Assembly (NCBI GenBank): GCA_916610825.1
Contig: OU744449.1
Coordinates: 19,251,344-19,315,343 of the forward strand
Direction: 5' to 3'
DNA from: Haliclystus octoradiatus
Lineage: Eukaryota; Cnidaria; Staurozoa; Stauromedusae; Haliclystidae
DNA: 64,000 nucleotides
This document shows positions 45,347 through 60,300 of the stretch, in pieces; position 1 is the stretch's first letter, and each line of letters starts with the position of its first letter. Under the pieces are notes generated by a model. It was not told the DNA's origin and made no database searches. It saw only the letters and a list, made by a program, of their open reading frames with translations. Made by a program: the position numbers and the translations under genes.

Positions 45347-48300
45347 CTTCAAAGACATAAACATATATACTATTAATTAAATATCGTAACCATCATTTCT
45401 GAAAGTAGCTATCCGCTAAAATATCCACATTATAATTCACATTAAACGAACTATAAAAAAATATATTTATTCTCAAAAAAGAAAAAGACCTCTTTCTTGA
45501 TAAATTAAGCAAAATTTTACTGAAACAAAACCAAGCAAATCTGCCAATAAAAAGTGGCTAGAAAATCTCAATTAATTTCTACGATAGATTTTTCCAGAAG
45601 ATGTACTCTTATTTTGCCTACCAATAAAAAACAAGATCATGTACTTTTTGGACAAGAAGATTTTCTGTGTAGATAAGTTGACAGACATTTTTATACCAGC
45701 CGAATTATTCTGTCTATTATATTGAAGGTGATTCCAAGTTACCCGTTCGGGTTTTTTCATGCATAATATCAAATATTTTAACGGTCAGTTTTCATTTAGT
45801 TGAAGCTGGCTGGTTAAAGCTGGCTACACTGTATCATACATAAATTGAATCTAAATTTCTGGGAGCGATTAAACGTCAAATAATTGTATATTGGTACACG
45901 CTTGGGTGTACGCTCTCAGGTGGTGGTTAAATGTTAGTTAAGAAAGGTTTGATTCCGTATGATTGGTTAAATTAAATAGACACACACTTGATACGATTTC
46001 AGATGTGCTTATTACGCAAAGTTACCGCTGACAAGAATATTCCTCGTATTGGAAAATTTGTTGTAAAACGCTCCAAACCTTTCGTGTACATTATAAATAC
46101 GTGGAGCAAAATGAAAATCATGCAGTGGGCCACCCATAACCAGCTAACAATGGCATGCCATAAATGCGGAGTATTACATTTGGGAAAAATAATCCCAAGC
46201 AAAATTATCATCTTGGAGAAGTAGATTTAGAATATATTGATAAAATCAGAGATCTAGGTGATTTAATGACATCAACGTATATGACATCGAATGTAAAAAA
46301 TGCAGCTATTCGTAGCAGAATGATTAATCGTGTATTTTATAGCAGAGACTGTTCATTCAAAATCAAACTATTTATGATGTATGTGCTTTCCATCCTTGAA
46401 TATGCCAGTGAGGTTTGGTCACCAATTTTGATAAAAGATATCAAATTGCTAGAATCTGTGCAACGACGATTTTCAAAAACATTGCTGCATCAATACGATT
46501 TAATTTACAAAGAACGCATCGTTAATTTGAATATCCAAACATTTGAAAATAGAAGATTGATTGCTGACCTATTAGTTTATTATAAAGTTATTAATAGTTT
46601 TGTTGATATTGACTCCAGTAATATTACTGTCACTCCACAGGGTCGACCTGTGTCAATGGAGCATTCAAATCGTCAAACCTTTTTTGTAAGATGTATAAAT
46701 GTATAGAACTCGTTAAGCCTGGAAACACGTCAGGCACCCAATGTTCATAAATTTAAAATATACGTCTCCAATGACAATCTATAAATTCTTAATTATGTAA
46801 AACTATTTAATCATTTGTTAATTTATGTTAAATTATTCTGTATGTAATTCACATTTATACGCTGTAGACAGAAATAAACAAATCATTCATTCATTTATTC
46901 ATTCATTCAAAATTAATTGACAAGGGATTTATTGAGAATATTCGATGAAAGTTATTTCAAATGTTATTCAAAGTGGAATTGATCGTTTTTCTTAGCTGGT
47001 AAGGCTGTTTTTGGCGGATGTTTCAAGAGAGTGGAAGTGCTAGTACACTCTAGAGTGCAAACTGCTATAGTACATTCCTACAATTAATAAATATATAGAA
47101 CTTTATTTTATGGCGTGTTTCTATCTGAGGATAAATAAGACAACATTTGAAAACCTTTGAAAATTGCAGAGATGTTTCACAATCCATATACAATTATTAT
47201 GAACTTATATATTCATCATATTTTAAATGCTTTAATTTGTAATATTTTGTAATTATCTTAATCATCAATCTAAGAGAATTCTACTTCATGATAGTACGTC
47301 TGCGAAATAGAGCTAACTACTGTATAAAGATAAGCTGGATCAAACAAATGTTCGCATTGGAGAGTTGTGTTTCTGTCATTAGGGAGGTTTAGATTTAGTT
47401 CCTGTACCGGTCAAGTTCATGTTTTGTCGATAAGAAGACTGGGTTATACCTGTACTCGTTCTTTCAATACAACACGTTTAGATTCAATAACATAAAACCT
47501 CAGTTTCTGTTTTCCAGGTAAAAACAAAATTCTTACAATTTGTTCAGGATTCATTTTGATTCTATGTATAAATTTTATAGCGACAATAAAATTTTATTCA
47601 AAAAAGCTAAAGTAAAACTAAAACAAAACAAAACAACGAAATCAAAACATGTATTCCGTGGTTCATGTTTCGCGCCGAAAGGAGTTCCGAAACGAGGAGG
47701 TCAGTACAGGTTTCAGAGCATAGGGGCTTCCCCCAATGCGCAGAAGTGATGCGCAACGAGAAAGCTGTACTCGTAGCTGTACCTGTACTAAATCTAAACC
47801 TCCCTAATAACGTATGCATAACGTTTGGAAATCTATATAACTTGATCGATGATCACGAGAATCATCGTGAGTATCGTGTAACATTATCATGCGTTAACGA
47901 AAGGGGATGAAATAGCAATTCGAAAAAACAGTCTCACTACAAGAGTGCATGAGTTCAATCATCATCAGAATCAACTGTCAATGCATTCGGGGTTCAAAAC
48001 AACCAAGCGAACACCATTCACAAACACCCTACAAGATGCCAATATAACGATGTGGTAGGATCCATCCATCAACTAATGATGGACCCATATCATATTAAGT
48101 AAAAAATTAAAAAACCAAAAACTTAAAAATTAATTTGAATTACAGTGAAACCTGTATATAACAGCCATCAATAAAAGGTAGATAAGTTGACCACTATATG
48201 CAGGTGACCTTTATAAACAGGGTTTATTTCGTATAATATATTATTTTAGACAATGCCAAAGTGACTGCTATAGACAGGTGGTCGCTTTATAGAGGTGACC

Positions 48301-51300
48301 GCTATAGCAGGTTTGACTATACATATAATTTGTAAACTTCTCCTTTGTATCTCCTTGGTATGTTTTTAATAAAATTTGCTATGATTTAAAAAAAAACATT
48401 ATAGATGGTATAGATTAAATGTTTACCTTGGTTCATGACGTGCAATAATCATTTGAAATATTCCAATACATGCACCACGTTTCCCTTCCCAGTACTCTGG
48501 GTTAGGATCAAGCCTTTCCAAAACATCAAATGCTTTAGCAGCGTAAAAGAATTGACCCATCTGTAACAGATAGGGAACATATTATAATTAGTCACGTAGG
48601 TCCAAACTATCATCTGAACATAAGAAATTCCTCGTCATCGTTTTAAGGCATTCTGTTAGTTCAAACAGCGTTAGTGGCCCAGGGGTGACTCCAGCTCTGC
48701 ATGAATAGGCGAGACACCCAAAAAGTTCCCAAAATCCTGTAAATGATACCCAAAACTTCCAAAACTAGAAAATTTGAATCTCACAGTTTTGTTTTTGAAT
48801 TATCATTTATCTACAAGCTATATAGGTTTAGTTTCTCAAATTATCTAGAAAGTCAAGAAAAGGAGACCCAAAATGTTTCAAAATCTAAAAGTTTCTACCC
48901 AAAAAATAGTTTTCTCAGCTGCAATATGGATCCAAAAGAAGTGGAACGTCCCTTTTAGCCATCATAATTATGTGAGTCACCCCCATGGCCAGTAAGCTTG
49001 GTTGAGTATTTGTGATGAGGAACTTTGAAAAGTCAATTTCGTTAATTTTTACATAGTAGTGAATTATAATGTTCCAAAATAAAAATAAAAAGCTGTTTAG
49101 ACTACCATTTCAGTAACTGGGGAATGGAGGTACTCCATTTCACAGCAATAGTCTGACGTCTCACTTATGTAATGTATTAACTATCAGCCTCTCTATTAGA
49201 CATTTAATGGATTAATTTAATTGCCAGCCTCTCATCAGGCGTTTAGTCTTTATGTAACATCTAAGGATCAATTTGTTCATGCTTTCTCATAGATTACCAC
49301 GATGGCTTTCATTAGAACTATTTGTAATAACAAACCCCTGCTGAAATCATCGGTAACGCTCAATGTTTCATGTTTAATCTATAAACTTGTATATTTTATC
49401 AAAAATTGAAATGCGTCTGATTCGTCGCCGTTACCCGGTATATCCACCTACACCTATACCAACGCTTGCCGTATCTACAGATCCATCTGGCACAAACACG
49501 TCAACTACTACTACTTCACAATCTACTACACAAAATCAACCTCGTCGAAGTAACCGACAGCGTAATCCACCTAGTAGATTAATTGAAGAATGCTAACAAA
49601 GTCAAATCTAATTCGTTATTTTTGTACCAAAGAGTGAAATTTTATTTCGTTAAAGGATAACTCGTTTTATTTCGTCCAAGAGTTCAAATACTCCGTCACA
49701 TGTGTTACTAATTTAATATTAATTTACAATTATCATATTTTATTGTATTACTCTATAATCAATTTTACACATTCATATTCCATTTTAGTATATCTAGGTT
49801 ACTATTAATAATAATATTTTAGTCTATATAACAACTTTACCAATCAGTCATATAGACTTGAAAGGGAGATGTGCGATATTCAGTTTAACTCAAAGTCATG
49901 TAACCTAGCCTCTTGTTCATGTAATATATACAATCTGTTCTCTACTCAATATATTCATTCTGTTGATAACTCCACTGCGTGTTTATCTTGAGCCATCGTA
50001 ATATCGATTATCATACACCATGTTTCATGTTTTAATCTACAAACTTAGAGATTTTATCGAAAACTCAAATGCGACAAATTTGTTAAATTGCAGATAATCA
50101 CGTGCCATTATTTTTAGTCGAGTTCATTACAAAGATAGACAAATAATACTTAACATGATCTATGTAAAAGAACAGGTGTTAGGGGTCAGTCATTATTAAC
50201 GGTGGGGGGAGGGCGGGCTAATTTTCGGAGGGGTACGGAACCTTTTCGACCAATCGAAAGGGGGATACGGAATTTATTAAGCATTTTTACAAACAGACTG
50301 TACATTTACATTTATGTAAGAAATTAGTTATTTTTAAAATACGAAGATAATTGTTTTTGTTTCGAACTGTTCTCCAAAGAATTTACTTTTCGAGTTTTTT
50401 TCATAGCAGATATTTTAGCTATAATTTCTAACTTGGCATCTAAATCTTCAATTATATTGCTTATTGTTTCATTAGTACCATCATGCTCTGAAAAAACTTT
50501 CCTTTTTAGCAAATACTTGACCCCGAATGTGGAATCTTGGCACTAAATCATCCAATTTTTCTACCAAGTCTTCCATGTGATCACAAAATCATATTTGTCT
50601 TTTTCTATTTTACATTTTATCTCCAATTCTTTGCTTTTATTCACAATTATAACCACCACGTCAATGGCACTCTGTATCAGTCTTTTTTCCTCTCTGCGTC
50701 TGCTTTCTTTTATTTTCTCTTTTCCTCTATTTAGCTCTTTTCTCTCCTGAGGTTGAACTGAGAGTGTTGGTCACCCTGTGCAGCATACAGTTTATAAAAA
50801 TATAATGTAGGCCACGAAATTATGAAAACATGGGTAGTAATAGATTTTGATGGGGTGCGAAACTTATTTAATAATTTTAGATGGGGTATGAAATTTTTCA
50901 AAAGAATTCTAATGGGGTTTGAAATTTTTAAGAATTTTTGAAAAGTTAGCCCGCCCCCTCCCCACCGTTATTAATGACTGACCCCTTATTCATGATGATG
51001 ATGATGATGATGATAAAAGATTACCTTGTAACAGTCATTGGCAATCAACTGCAGCAAACTAAACGATTCAGATGATGTTTCCATTTTCAAGTACATATCC
51101 CAAGCTAATTGAGCTTTACGATTCATAATATCTACAAAATGGAAGCATGTGGACATTACATTGGAATTCTATACTAGTAAAGTGTGTTTCATTAATTTCC
51201 CAAGTTGATGATGTGAAAATACCCATAAATAGTTATATAAAAATGATAACTTTTCCTTTCAATATACAATTGAACTGTGACGCAAAGCACCTTATAATAT

Positions 51301-54300
51301 TATTTCACGTGATATTCTAGGTATATTCTGCTTGTTTTCAGCGCAAATCTAAAATCTGTGTAGTAGTATAGTCCAATTGAAAAACTCAAACAATCATACA
51401 GACACTTTTACTATCAGATAATTATTGGAGATAGTCTATGAAATATCTACCATGATATTCTAAACTAATTAGAGTCAAAAATATTTTCAAACGTGCATCG
51501 GAACTAGATCCAGACTCTTATCGTTAAAAGTCAGATAGATATGAAAAGGGCCTGTAACTAGTTCCGGTGCACATTTGAAAAAGTTTTTTGACTATAGTTA
51601 GTTCAGAATGTCATGGTGAATAATTCTAGACTATTTCTAATAACTATGTGATAGTAAAAGCGTTTTACTGATTGAACATCTATATAGTCAATGATATACA
51701 GCAGAGCTTTGAATAATATGTGAAATGACGATTGTCAAATTTTCTATGGGATTTAAGTACTACACAAATTGTAGATTTGCTGCTTTCAGCAACAAACTAA
51801 TTTTGTGACCAAATTTCCAAAATGTTTGAATCTAAAACTCTATAAAATAGTCTTGTACATAAAATCCTTAAAGTTTAATATCGCAACTGATACAGAGATT
51901 ACAAACTGCATGATCACTCGTTTTTCACAATGTTTGGGACGTCTATGTCTGCTACCTATGTAGTTGGGTGAATCTGATTCAAAGGTGATAGATAGAAACA
52001 CTGAAGTGAAAACACTCGAACGAATAAATTGAGAAAGTGGAGATGGAAGTAAATAGTAATTCATTGATACTCACAGCAACGTGCCAACCAACTGACGTAG
52101 CAGTAATCATGACGAATTTTATCATTTTGAATAAGTAGAAATAACTAAAGATCAATAATAGATATACATTATAGATTTTAACAGAAAGACAATATATTGC
52201 ATATTGGTAATCAATTTCATTTAATGAGTGACAGTGGGTATTGGCCAGAAAATAAAAGGGCAGTTCAATTATCTATTCGATGGTGAATTCATCTATACGT
52301 CGTGCCCGAGGCATTACATCATTGCTCAAAGCGAAAGAAATGACTCTTCTAGAATGACAAAAGTGGTTTAGCGCCTAAGGAAGATTAGCTCAGATGGCAG
52401 AGCAACCGAAATTCAGATCGGATCATATCTGATCGACTGCGTTCAAATCTCCCGAAGGTCAACTCAGCCTTGACCTTATCTAAAACATCCATCTTAGTAT
52501 CATCTAAGGATGGCAGATGGAATGGTCCAGATAGAATTGCATTGTGAGTAGCTGCGGTGGATCGTTACGCATTGACAATCGAGACTTATCTGCCATGAAA
52601 TCTGTTGAAATTGATATGCAGTGTCGCGGCTGAGGTCAGTACAAGAGTGCCTTCGGTAGGATGACACCGTCTAAATTACTTACTTCATTTAGTGCTTAAT
52701 TATTCATCATGTGCGTTACCGGGAAAGGGTGGCACGATCTGAATAACAGCAGTACTACACTAACCTATATATGATACATGATAAACTCTACATTCATTAA
52801 ATGGGAAACTGCTTCTCAAGTTTTCATAAACAAATACAGTGAGCAGTTTGTGTGACTTATTCATCAAAAGTATTAAATTTAATTTTCTTTGACATCATTA
52901 ATTTGCCCATGAAGAAACGATATAAGGTTACATGAAAGAAATTGGCTTCCACTTAATTTTCCCATTCTTTAAAGGCCAACCATAGGTTTTTCACTGTAGC
53001 TGATAGGCTAGATTCACAGCTATCACTTGAAAGGAAACTTGAATATGCATTCAAAGATTGACTAAAGGTTTAATTGTTTACATACTTCTTCAGCTTCCTT
53101 GTAGTTACCAATTGATGCTTTTGCTTGGGCAAAATCAAAATTAAATGAATCATCATTGTAAAAGTAATTCTAAACAAATCATAATCAAATAAACATCTGT
53201 TATTAAAAACGATCCAAGATAATCGAATTAGAAGAAACACTGTATAAGATATTTGATTTGATTTAATTTATTCATCATATAAAATACAACAGGCAAATAC
53301 AGGGAATTATATTCATAATTAGTACAACCAACATGCAAATAAAACTGCCAATGATATAGTGGGTAATGGAGATTGAAATTTCTATTCGCATAAAAATTTA
53401 TTTAAACGGAATGATATCTTACTCAAATGTTACTGCCTTCGGCGTTCCCAATGTTCAGACTGCGGAAATGGTAATGAACAATGTCATGGTAACTCTGTAT
53501 TTATGTCAATTTCGAGGATTGATTTATAGCAAAAATAAACGTTTATGTCTCCTTTGAAATCTCATGGATTCCACTCAAGCTAGATATTGTTTTAGTGAAG
53601 ATATGTATATTGCTTCTTTAGGTGCGTTGTGAATGTTGATGTAAAATTCCCGGTAAAATTAAGAAGAAAAAGTCCAGGCATGAGAGTCAAGTTCAGCATA
53701 AAACTTAGATGAACTTTCTTTGTTTGTGGGCTGACAAGAACGAGGAACTCTCTCGTGCCCGATAATACTATAGTCGTTTGGATTATCAAATGTAGTGTTT
53801 GACAACAAACCTTAATTGAGTTCAGATAGATGAGAACATCATCAAATTGTTTCAAGAGAAAGAAACAAGATGCCATACATTGTCGACCATGGATTGTATC
53901 TACAAACAAATAAAGTAAACAAATCAAACAATCCCCTTTTGAAATTGATTCGGGAACAATCAACAAACAGCTACAAATAAAGTGAAGTTCATAAAACTCG
54001 TAAACAGATGATGGAAAGGTCACAAACAACCTAATTGTTCAAACTACTCAAATCATTGAACTGCTCACAAAAATTCACCGTTAGAAAAGTGCTAAACTTC
54101 TAAAAAAAAGCTACTCCTGCAAAGCTAATGAAAACTTGAGACGATTAAGCATTCCCATATTTACAAATTATTTGATTTAGAGTTCTTGAACTCATGAGCC
54201 ATTTGATTTAGAGTTATCGAACTCGTGAACTATTTGATTGAGCGTTTTTGAACGTATAAACTATTTGATTCAGCGTTCTTGAACGTATAAACTATTTGAT

Positions 54301-57300
54301 TCAGCGTTCTTGAACGTATAAACTATTTGATTTGGCATTCTTGAGCTTATGAGCTATTTGATTTAGAGTTCTTGAACGTATGAACTATTTGATTTGGCAT
54401 TCTTGAACTTATCAACTAATTGATTTAGCGTTTTTGAGCTTTAAGCAAACACAAAACCATAATATGAGAACAGTGAAATAGCTCAATCAAGTAACAAGTT
54501 TAATTCTCTTTACATTTGGGGTGCATTGGGATGGCAAATGATTATTGTGTAATCTATAATCAATCACGTAGCCTCATTAATCGTCAATAACATGTGGCCA
54601 AAAGCTGTAAAATTATGTATTGATATTGTAAAACGCTGTCAGAATTGTGATTTTGTCTTCAAAGTATCAATAGCTGTGACCAACTTTTGAAAACTCGATA
54701 AAATGGATAAACAAACTTTTATCTCTAAATATTCGACAATATCACTAAATGTCGTTTATTCGAGGCTTTGGTCATATCACCGACACAATTGTAGCATGCG
54801 TTCTTATTTTACACAGTCACAATCAACACAGAAAGAAGAAAAGGAGAAATGCAAACTAGACAGTGGTATTGAATTCTTACCACATTCACTTGCAGACCCG
54901 CCAACGAGTTGAAAATACTGCTGAGCAATTTTAAGATGTTCTCTCTGTAAGAAATATGAATGAGTAAATCCTAATGCCATCTATTCACAAATGAAGTATA
55001 TCTCGGAATACTCCTACGGTTCGATAAAGATGCTCCAAAAGTTATTAAGTTGTTCAAAGCTTTATGCATTACGCTTCACACTAAATCAGAGCAACTTTTA
55101 TCCCTCTCAAGAGGCATATATGATCAAATTTGTTTTTATGAATTTCCATGTGGTGTGCATAGTCACAAAGCATAGTCATACCCCTGCGATACACAGTTCA
55201 GGAGTTCATGAACAGTTCATTAACCTTTACGGACAGTCCATGGACAGTTCATGAAAATTTGGGGCCATTTAACATTCACAAAATGCTCATGAACTCCTGA
55301 ATTGTTTTTTGCAGGGGCGAGAGAAAATTCATAAGAAAATTGATAATTTTCTGATTTACTGATCTAGGATCCCAGAATCCCCATATTTTTCCGACCCTGT
55401 GCATGTGCTTGTCTATTTGAGGAATGTGTTATTTTGAACTAACAACAAGATGAAATTACAATTGATAATAGGGGAAAATACATGTGCTGTGCACTGACGA
55501 GGTAATCTAGCCCTGGTTTCTCTTGCATGTGATGCAGGCAATTTATTACTGATTATAATACTCTAATACTATATTATAGGTGAATGATATGATTAAAAAT
55601 AGAATTCTTTATGAAATATAAATGCATATGTTTTCTTATCAAATTTACGTTTCTTTTGTGTCAGCCGAAAAAGTGGTTTACATTAGCCTGGATGATTCAA
55701 GCAAACCAATCGACACACAGCTTTTCAAATAATGCATCATGCTATTAACAAAAAAGTTTGTTGTTCGAAAAAGGTTATTGTCCATATTGCAGCATAACAG
55801 ACAAAATTGAACAATGGATTGGATATGAATGAAAAGACTCACTGATTCTGTTTCTTGTCCTACAGAGGCATTTACTACACCTTTGAGAATATATTCATTT
55901 GGAGTACTTGGTTCCATCTCTTTTATAAATTTATATGCTTCATTTATATCATCTAAAGAAGAGAAGATATCATTTTGGAGTAATTATTATTGATGAGAAG
56001 GTAGAGACATAGAATAAACTTGTCATAAATAGTTCAAGAACAATCTATGGAGCTCATGGACAACTTCTGAACAATTTATCAGCGGGCCATTTAATAGGTT
56101 CATAAGCAATGTATTATCTGCCAATGAAGTCTCTATGAGATGTTGATGAACCTGTGCTATCCACATTCATGAATTTAAATTATCATCGATGAAGAATAGT
56201 TCATGAAATCATGAATGTTGAATTTTTGGAGACTTTTTACTTTTATACTTTTTTGCTACTTCCCCAGCGAAAAACAGTTACGGAACAGTTCATGAAAATT
56301 GGGGCCATTTAACGTGCATGAACAGTTCATGAACTCCTGAACTGTTTATCCCTGCTTCTTATGAAATAGAACTGAATATATAGTACAAGAACAGTTTTAC
56401 AAGACTTGACAGGACAATTGATATTGCTAAATTGCTATCACAGGCCTTCAAGAAATCCATCTAATTTAGGATCAGTCTTTTTACTAACCTTGTTTCAAAT
56501 AGTAAATGACCTAAATGCAAAGGAAAATAGAAAACATCATATAAGCAAGCATAGCAATTAAACCACTTCAATTTGCTAAATAAACAATTATTAAAATAAA
56601 AATATCTATAGTCTTCTCATGTAGGTTTGCTATTGAAACCATAGGGTCTGTGAACCGACCCCTGCAAAAAAAGTTCATGAATTGTCCGTGAAAAGTTTGT
56701 CAATCTAGGTTGAACATACAGTTGATGAACTGGTTCATGAACTTTTCACAAAAAGTTCATGAACTCAAGTTTTGATTGACAGTTCATGAACCTTTCCTAA
56801 AGTCCATGAACTGGTTCATGGGGTGTCTGAAAATAGTTGATCAAATTAGGCATTCAATGAGAGTTCATGAACTTGACAAACGTTCATCAACAAAAGTTCA
56901 TGAACTGGAAAAGTTTAACAATTCCTGAACCTATTCATAAAAGTTTATGAACTCGTTCATGAACTTAGTTCAGGAACTGAGAGATGACAAAAATTATTGA
57001 AAAGTTCATGAACTGACTTCCTGAACTTATGTGCCATTTCACGTTCATGGGACTGTTCATGAACTAGTTCATGAATAGTTCATGGAATTGTTCATGAACT
57101 AGTTTCATGAATAGTTCATGGGATTGTTTACGAAGTTTCGCAGGGGGATGTGTGATTTTCTGTCCAGCGAAAATAGAATCTGAATAAATTTGGTATATTG
57201 CTACTGTCACATAACATCACAAAACATAGCCATCAGACGCCATAATGAAATTAATGATAATAAGATGTAATGCATAAATTTCATCCACAACACAGTGGAC

Positions 57301-60300
57301 CTTGTTGAGCGAAAAATTAGATGTTGCTTCCAAGACCCTATGGTTTCGGAAATAATTCGGATCGGAACTGGTGAACAGGTTATTTTCCCTGCAAAAAATG
57401 TTCATGAGTTCATGATAGGGAAATTGCCCAAAAGTTCATGAATTGTTCATGAACTTTCAGGCAGTTTCACATTCATGAACCAGTCCATGAACCAGCTCAT
57501 GAAATGTTCTTGAACCCTTTGTGACTGTTCATGAACTGTTCATGAACCCAAAGAAAGATGTTCATGAACTGTTCATGAACTCGTTAATTTTTTTCACAGG
57601 CCATTTACCCTGATTCTTCTACTACAATGTATATGTGTTCCATGTGGCTTAAACAATGAGTATATAGGAGGCAAAGAATTATATCCAGGGAAGCATTGAG
57701 TGAAAAAGTAGAATTTATCTTACTAAGTTTAACTTTGCTTCTGGTAAAACATCAACCAAAGGGGGTAATACTTGCAAAGCACCTTCACCACTTCTAAATA
57801 CAACCTAAAAGAAAACAAATTGAGTGTGATATATTCTGTTGAAATGAGATCAAAGTAATCTTGGATTATACAAATTCCAGGGTACTTGAAATTTAGCATT
57901 ACAAGAATCATAAGATGCTCCTGAGAATATAATCCATGAATAATTAGCAGTCTAATTTTCATGAACTGTGAACTGTTACGGTTCATGAAGTATTTATAAA
58001 GTTTGTGAGATTCATGAATAGTACAAGAACATCAAGAACAGTTTATGAACTCAGTAATCTTTTATGCAAGGATGAAAGTGAATGTGAACACATCAGTGTA
58101 TTCCTCTGCAACGCAATTTGAAACTGTTGTTAGCCTCCTGAACTGTACATGAACACCTTATAAATGGTTCATGAACTAGTTCATCAATGTAAAATGGCCT
58201 GCTTTTCATAGACGTTTCCATGGACTGCTCATCCCCTGCGAAACAAGTTCATGAAAGTTCATAAAAGTTCATGAACGTTCATGAACGTTCATGAACTTTG
58301 ATGAACAGTTCATGAAATGTAAGGAAGAGTTCAAACTGAAGCATCAATAGCCAATGTGTGAAGAAGTAAATTTTTAACTATTTGATGACACATCTCACAA
58401 ACAGGAAGTGCTAAGTGGGTGTCTAAGTGAGAAGCTAATAAATTTATAAATAAAAATGTAATGTAGACGGTGTCGCCCTACCGAAGGCACCCGTACCACT
58501 CCTCTATTTCTAGATGAGTGGCTTTTTTCGCTGAGAGCAATGATTTCAAACGCTCTTTGTTGATCTCAGCCGCGACACTGCAGATCAATTTCAACAGATT
58601 TCATGGCAGATTCCTGCGATTCCTGAGAATTGTGCAATTCCTTCTGGATCATTCCATCCGCCATCCTCAGATGGTACTCATTTGATATTTCAGATAAAGT
58701 CAAGACTGAGTTGACCTTAGGGGGATTTGAACTACGGTCGATCAGATATGATTCGATCTGAAGTTCGGTTGCTCTGCCATCTGAGCTAATCCTCCTAATG
58801 AATTCATGCTTAGCTCATGCTGTCATCTCATGCTGATAGTAAGGTGATAAGCTGTCTATACTGTCTATATGTAGACTAGGTGCTTGGACCTGGGTACCAG
58901 CTATTGTTATTCAAAAGAAAACTGGCTTATGAAGTCAGTTAGTAATTTATATCATTCCTTACTTTTGCTGCTTGTTTACTTGAGCCAGAGAAAGAATCTC
59001 ACAAACTTGAAAAATGAGTTTAATTCAGTAATATGAAGAATTTAGCTGGTGGATAGATATTCTACAAAGTTTTACATAAAAATATATGGCTTCAACATGA
59101 TTGAAAAGATGATTTCCAGGTGAAACTAAAGTTTGACTTTGGAATAGCCTACTAATTAGATGAAACTGTGGTTTTCAAAACTCAAACAGAATTTACTACA
59201 GTAGGCCTACTCCTCACGTGGTTGTTTGGTTGTTCATATCTGGTGTTGGTGTATACATTGAATATCATGCAAAGAATATGAGGCCAGATTTTATATTTCC
59301 TTTTAATTATACACAAAAAGATAAATCAGAGATGCAAAGCTTTGCAAGACTTAATTTACGCCCACAACAAAACCACATAAAGAGTTTTAATGCATAATTA
59401 TTCGTGTTGCTTGCTGTTTTCAATTCAAACACTGGACATGTCATAACTTCAAGCTCTTGTACATGTAAAATCCAAAGGTTGATAATAATATTTTAAAATT
59501 ATCATTATTATTAAAAGCGCTTCCTAAAGTAGGTGCAAAATATCATTACAGGATAAAGTAAGTTTTGAAATGAATCATGGCAAGAAAAGAATATCCCAAC
59601 AGAGAACCTTTTTTTCACATCCAAACGAGAAAACCTAAAAATAACGAAAACCCCTCATTTTCATTATGTTTGGTCAAACAGTCAGTGATACGTTTTTGTG
59701 AAAATTTCATAATTGAGGTCAATAAAAACACAATATTGAGGATAATAATAAGGATGATATTGATATCGGTCAGAGAAACTGTTTTTAGATTTGACATATT
59801 CAGTGTCTGAAGATGTTAATTGCAGCTTAGTTGACTATTTAAATAAAGGTAAGATTTATGACCTTTTAAAACTCTTGAAAATGCAAGAGTGACCACTATT
59901 GACCGCCATAAGGCCGCTATATAGAATCGATTCCTACAAAGGTTTGAATGTAATAAAATTCTGCAAATTTCAACCAAGATAGTGTTTCTTTGTTGTGCAA
60001 TGAGTCATCTTGCTTTACAAATCACAATTATCGAATGTTCAAATGTATTTAACAATCAATATCAGACCATTCTTTCCACTGCAATATGCATCCTGACAAC
60101 ATTATCGAGCTTTGTAAAATATCATGAAGGTTTTCTGCGATCTGATTGGTCGAAAGAGCGTGTATAAAATCCTAAGGTAAAACCTCGCTCCAAAAACCGG
60201 GAAAAACCGCTAGCTTCTAAAGTTTGATCTGTGATAAAAAGCAGAAATTATAACTTTACGATAACAATCCAATAAATATCTCAATTATGGCAACGATTTA

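Larger units (their letters stand above)
45347..48426 (-). other. IFT56 last intron (3080 bp)
   Basis: Holds a LINE 3' end on the opposite strand (45988-46916), a mariner-like MITE (47382-47804) and a pogo-like MITE (48143-48319). The rest is AT-rich with no recognised element. Confidence 0.85.
48561..51024 (-). other. IFT56 intron (2464 bp)
   Basis: Holds a dispersed repeat (48674-48988), a Ty3-like pol end with LTR (49387-50017), a Harbinger-like element (50182-50985) and a TGA/GAT microsatellite (50993-51013). Confidence 0.85.

Noticed and set aside
40650-46916. One LINE split into a 5' part (40650-41957) and a 3' part (45988-46916)
   Set aside because: The last exon of IFT56 lies between them, so they cannot be halves of a single insertion without rearrangement; treated as two fragments.
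52384-52450. Functional tRNA gene
   Set aside because: The tRNA-like head has poor stem pairing and continues into a repeated body shared with 58464-58800, so it is a SINE.
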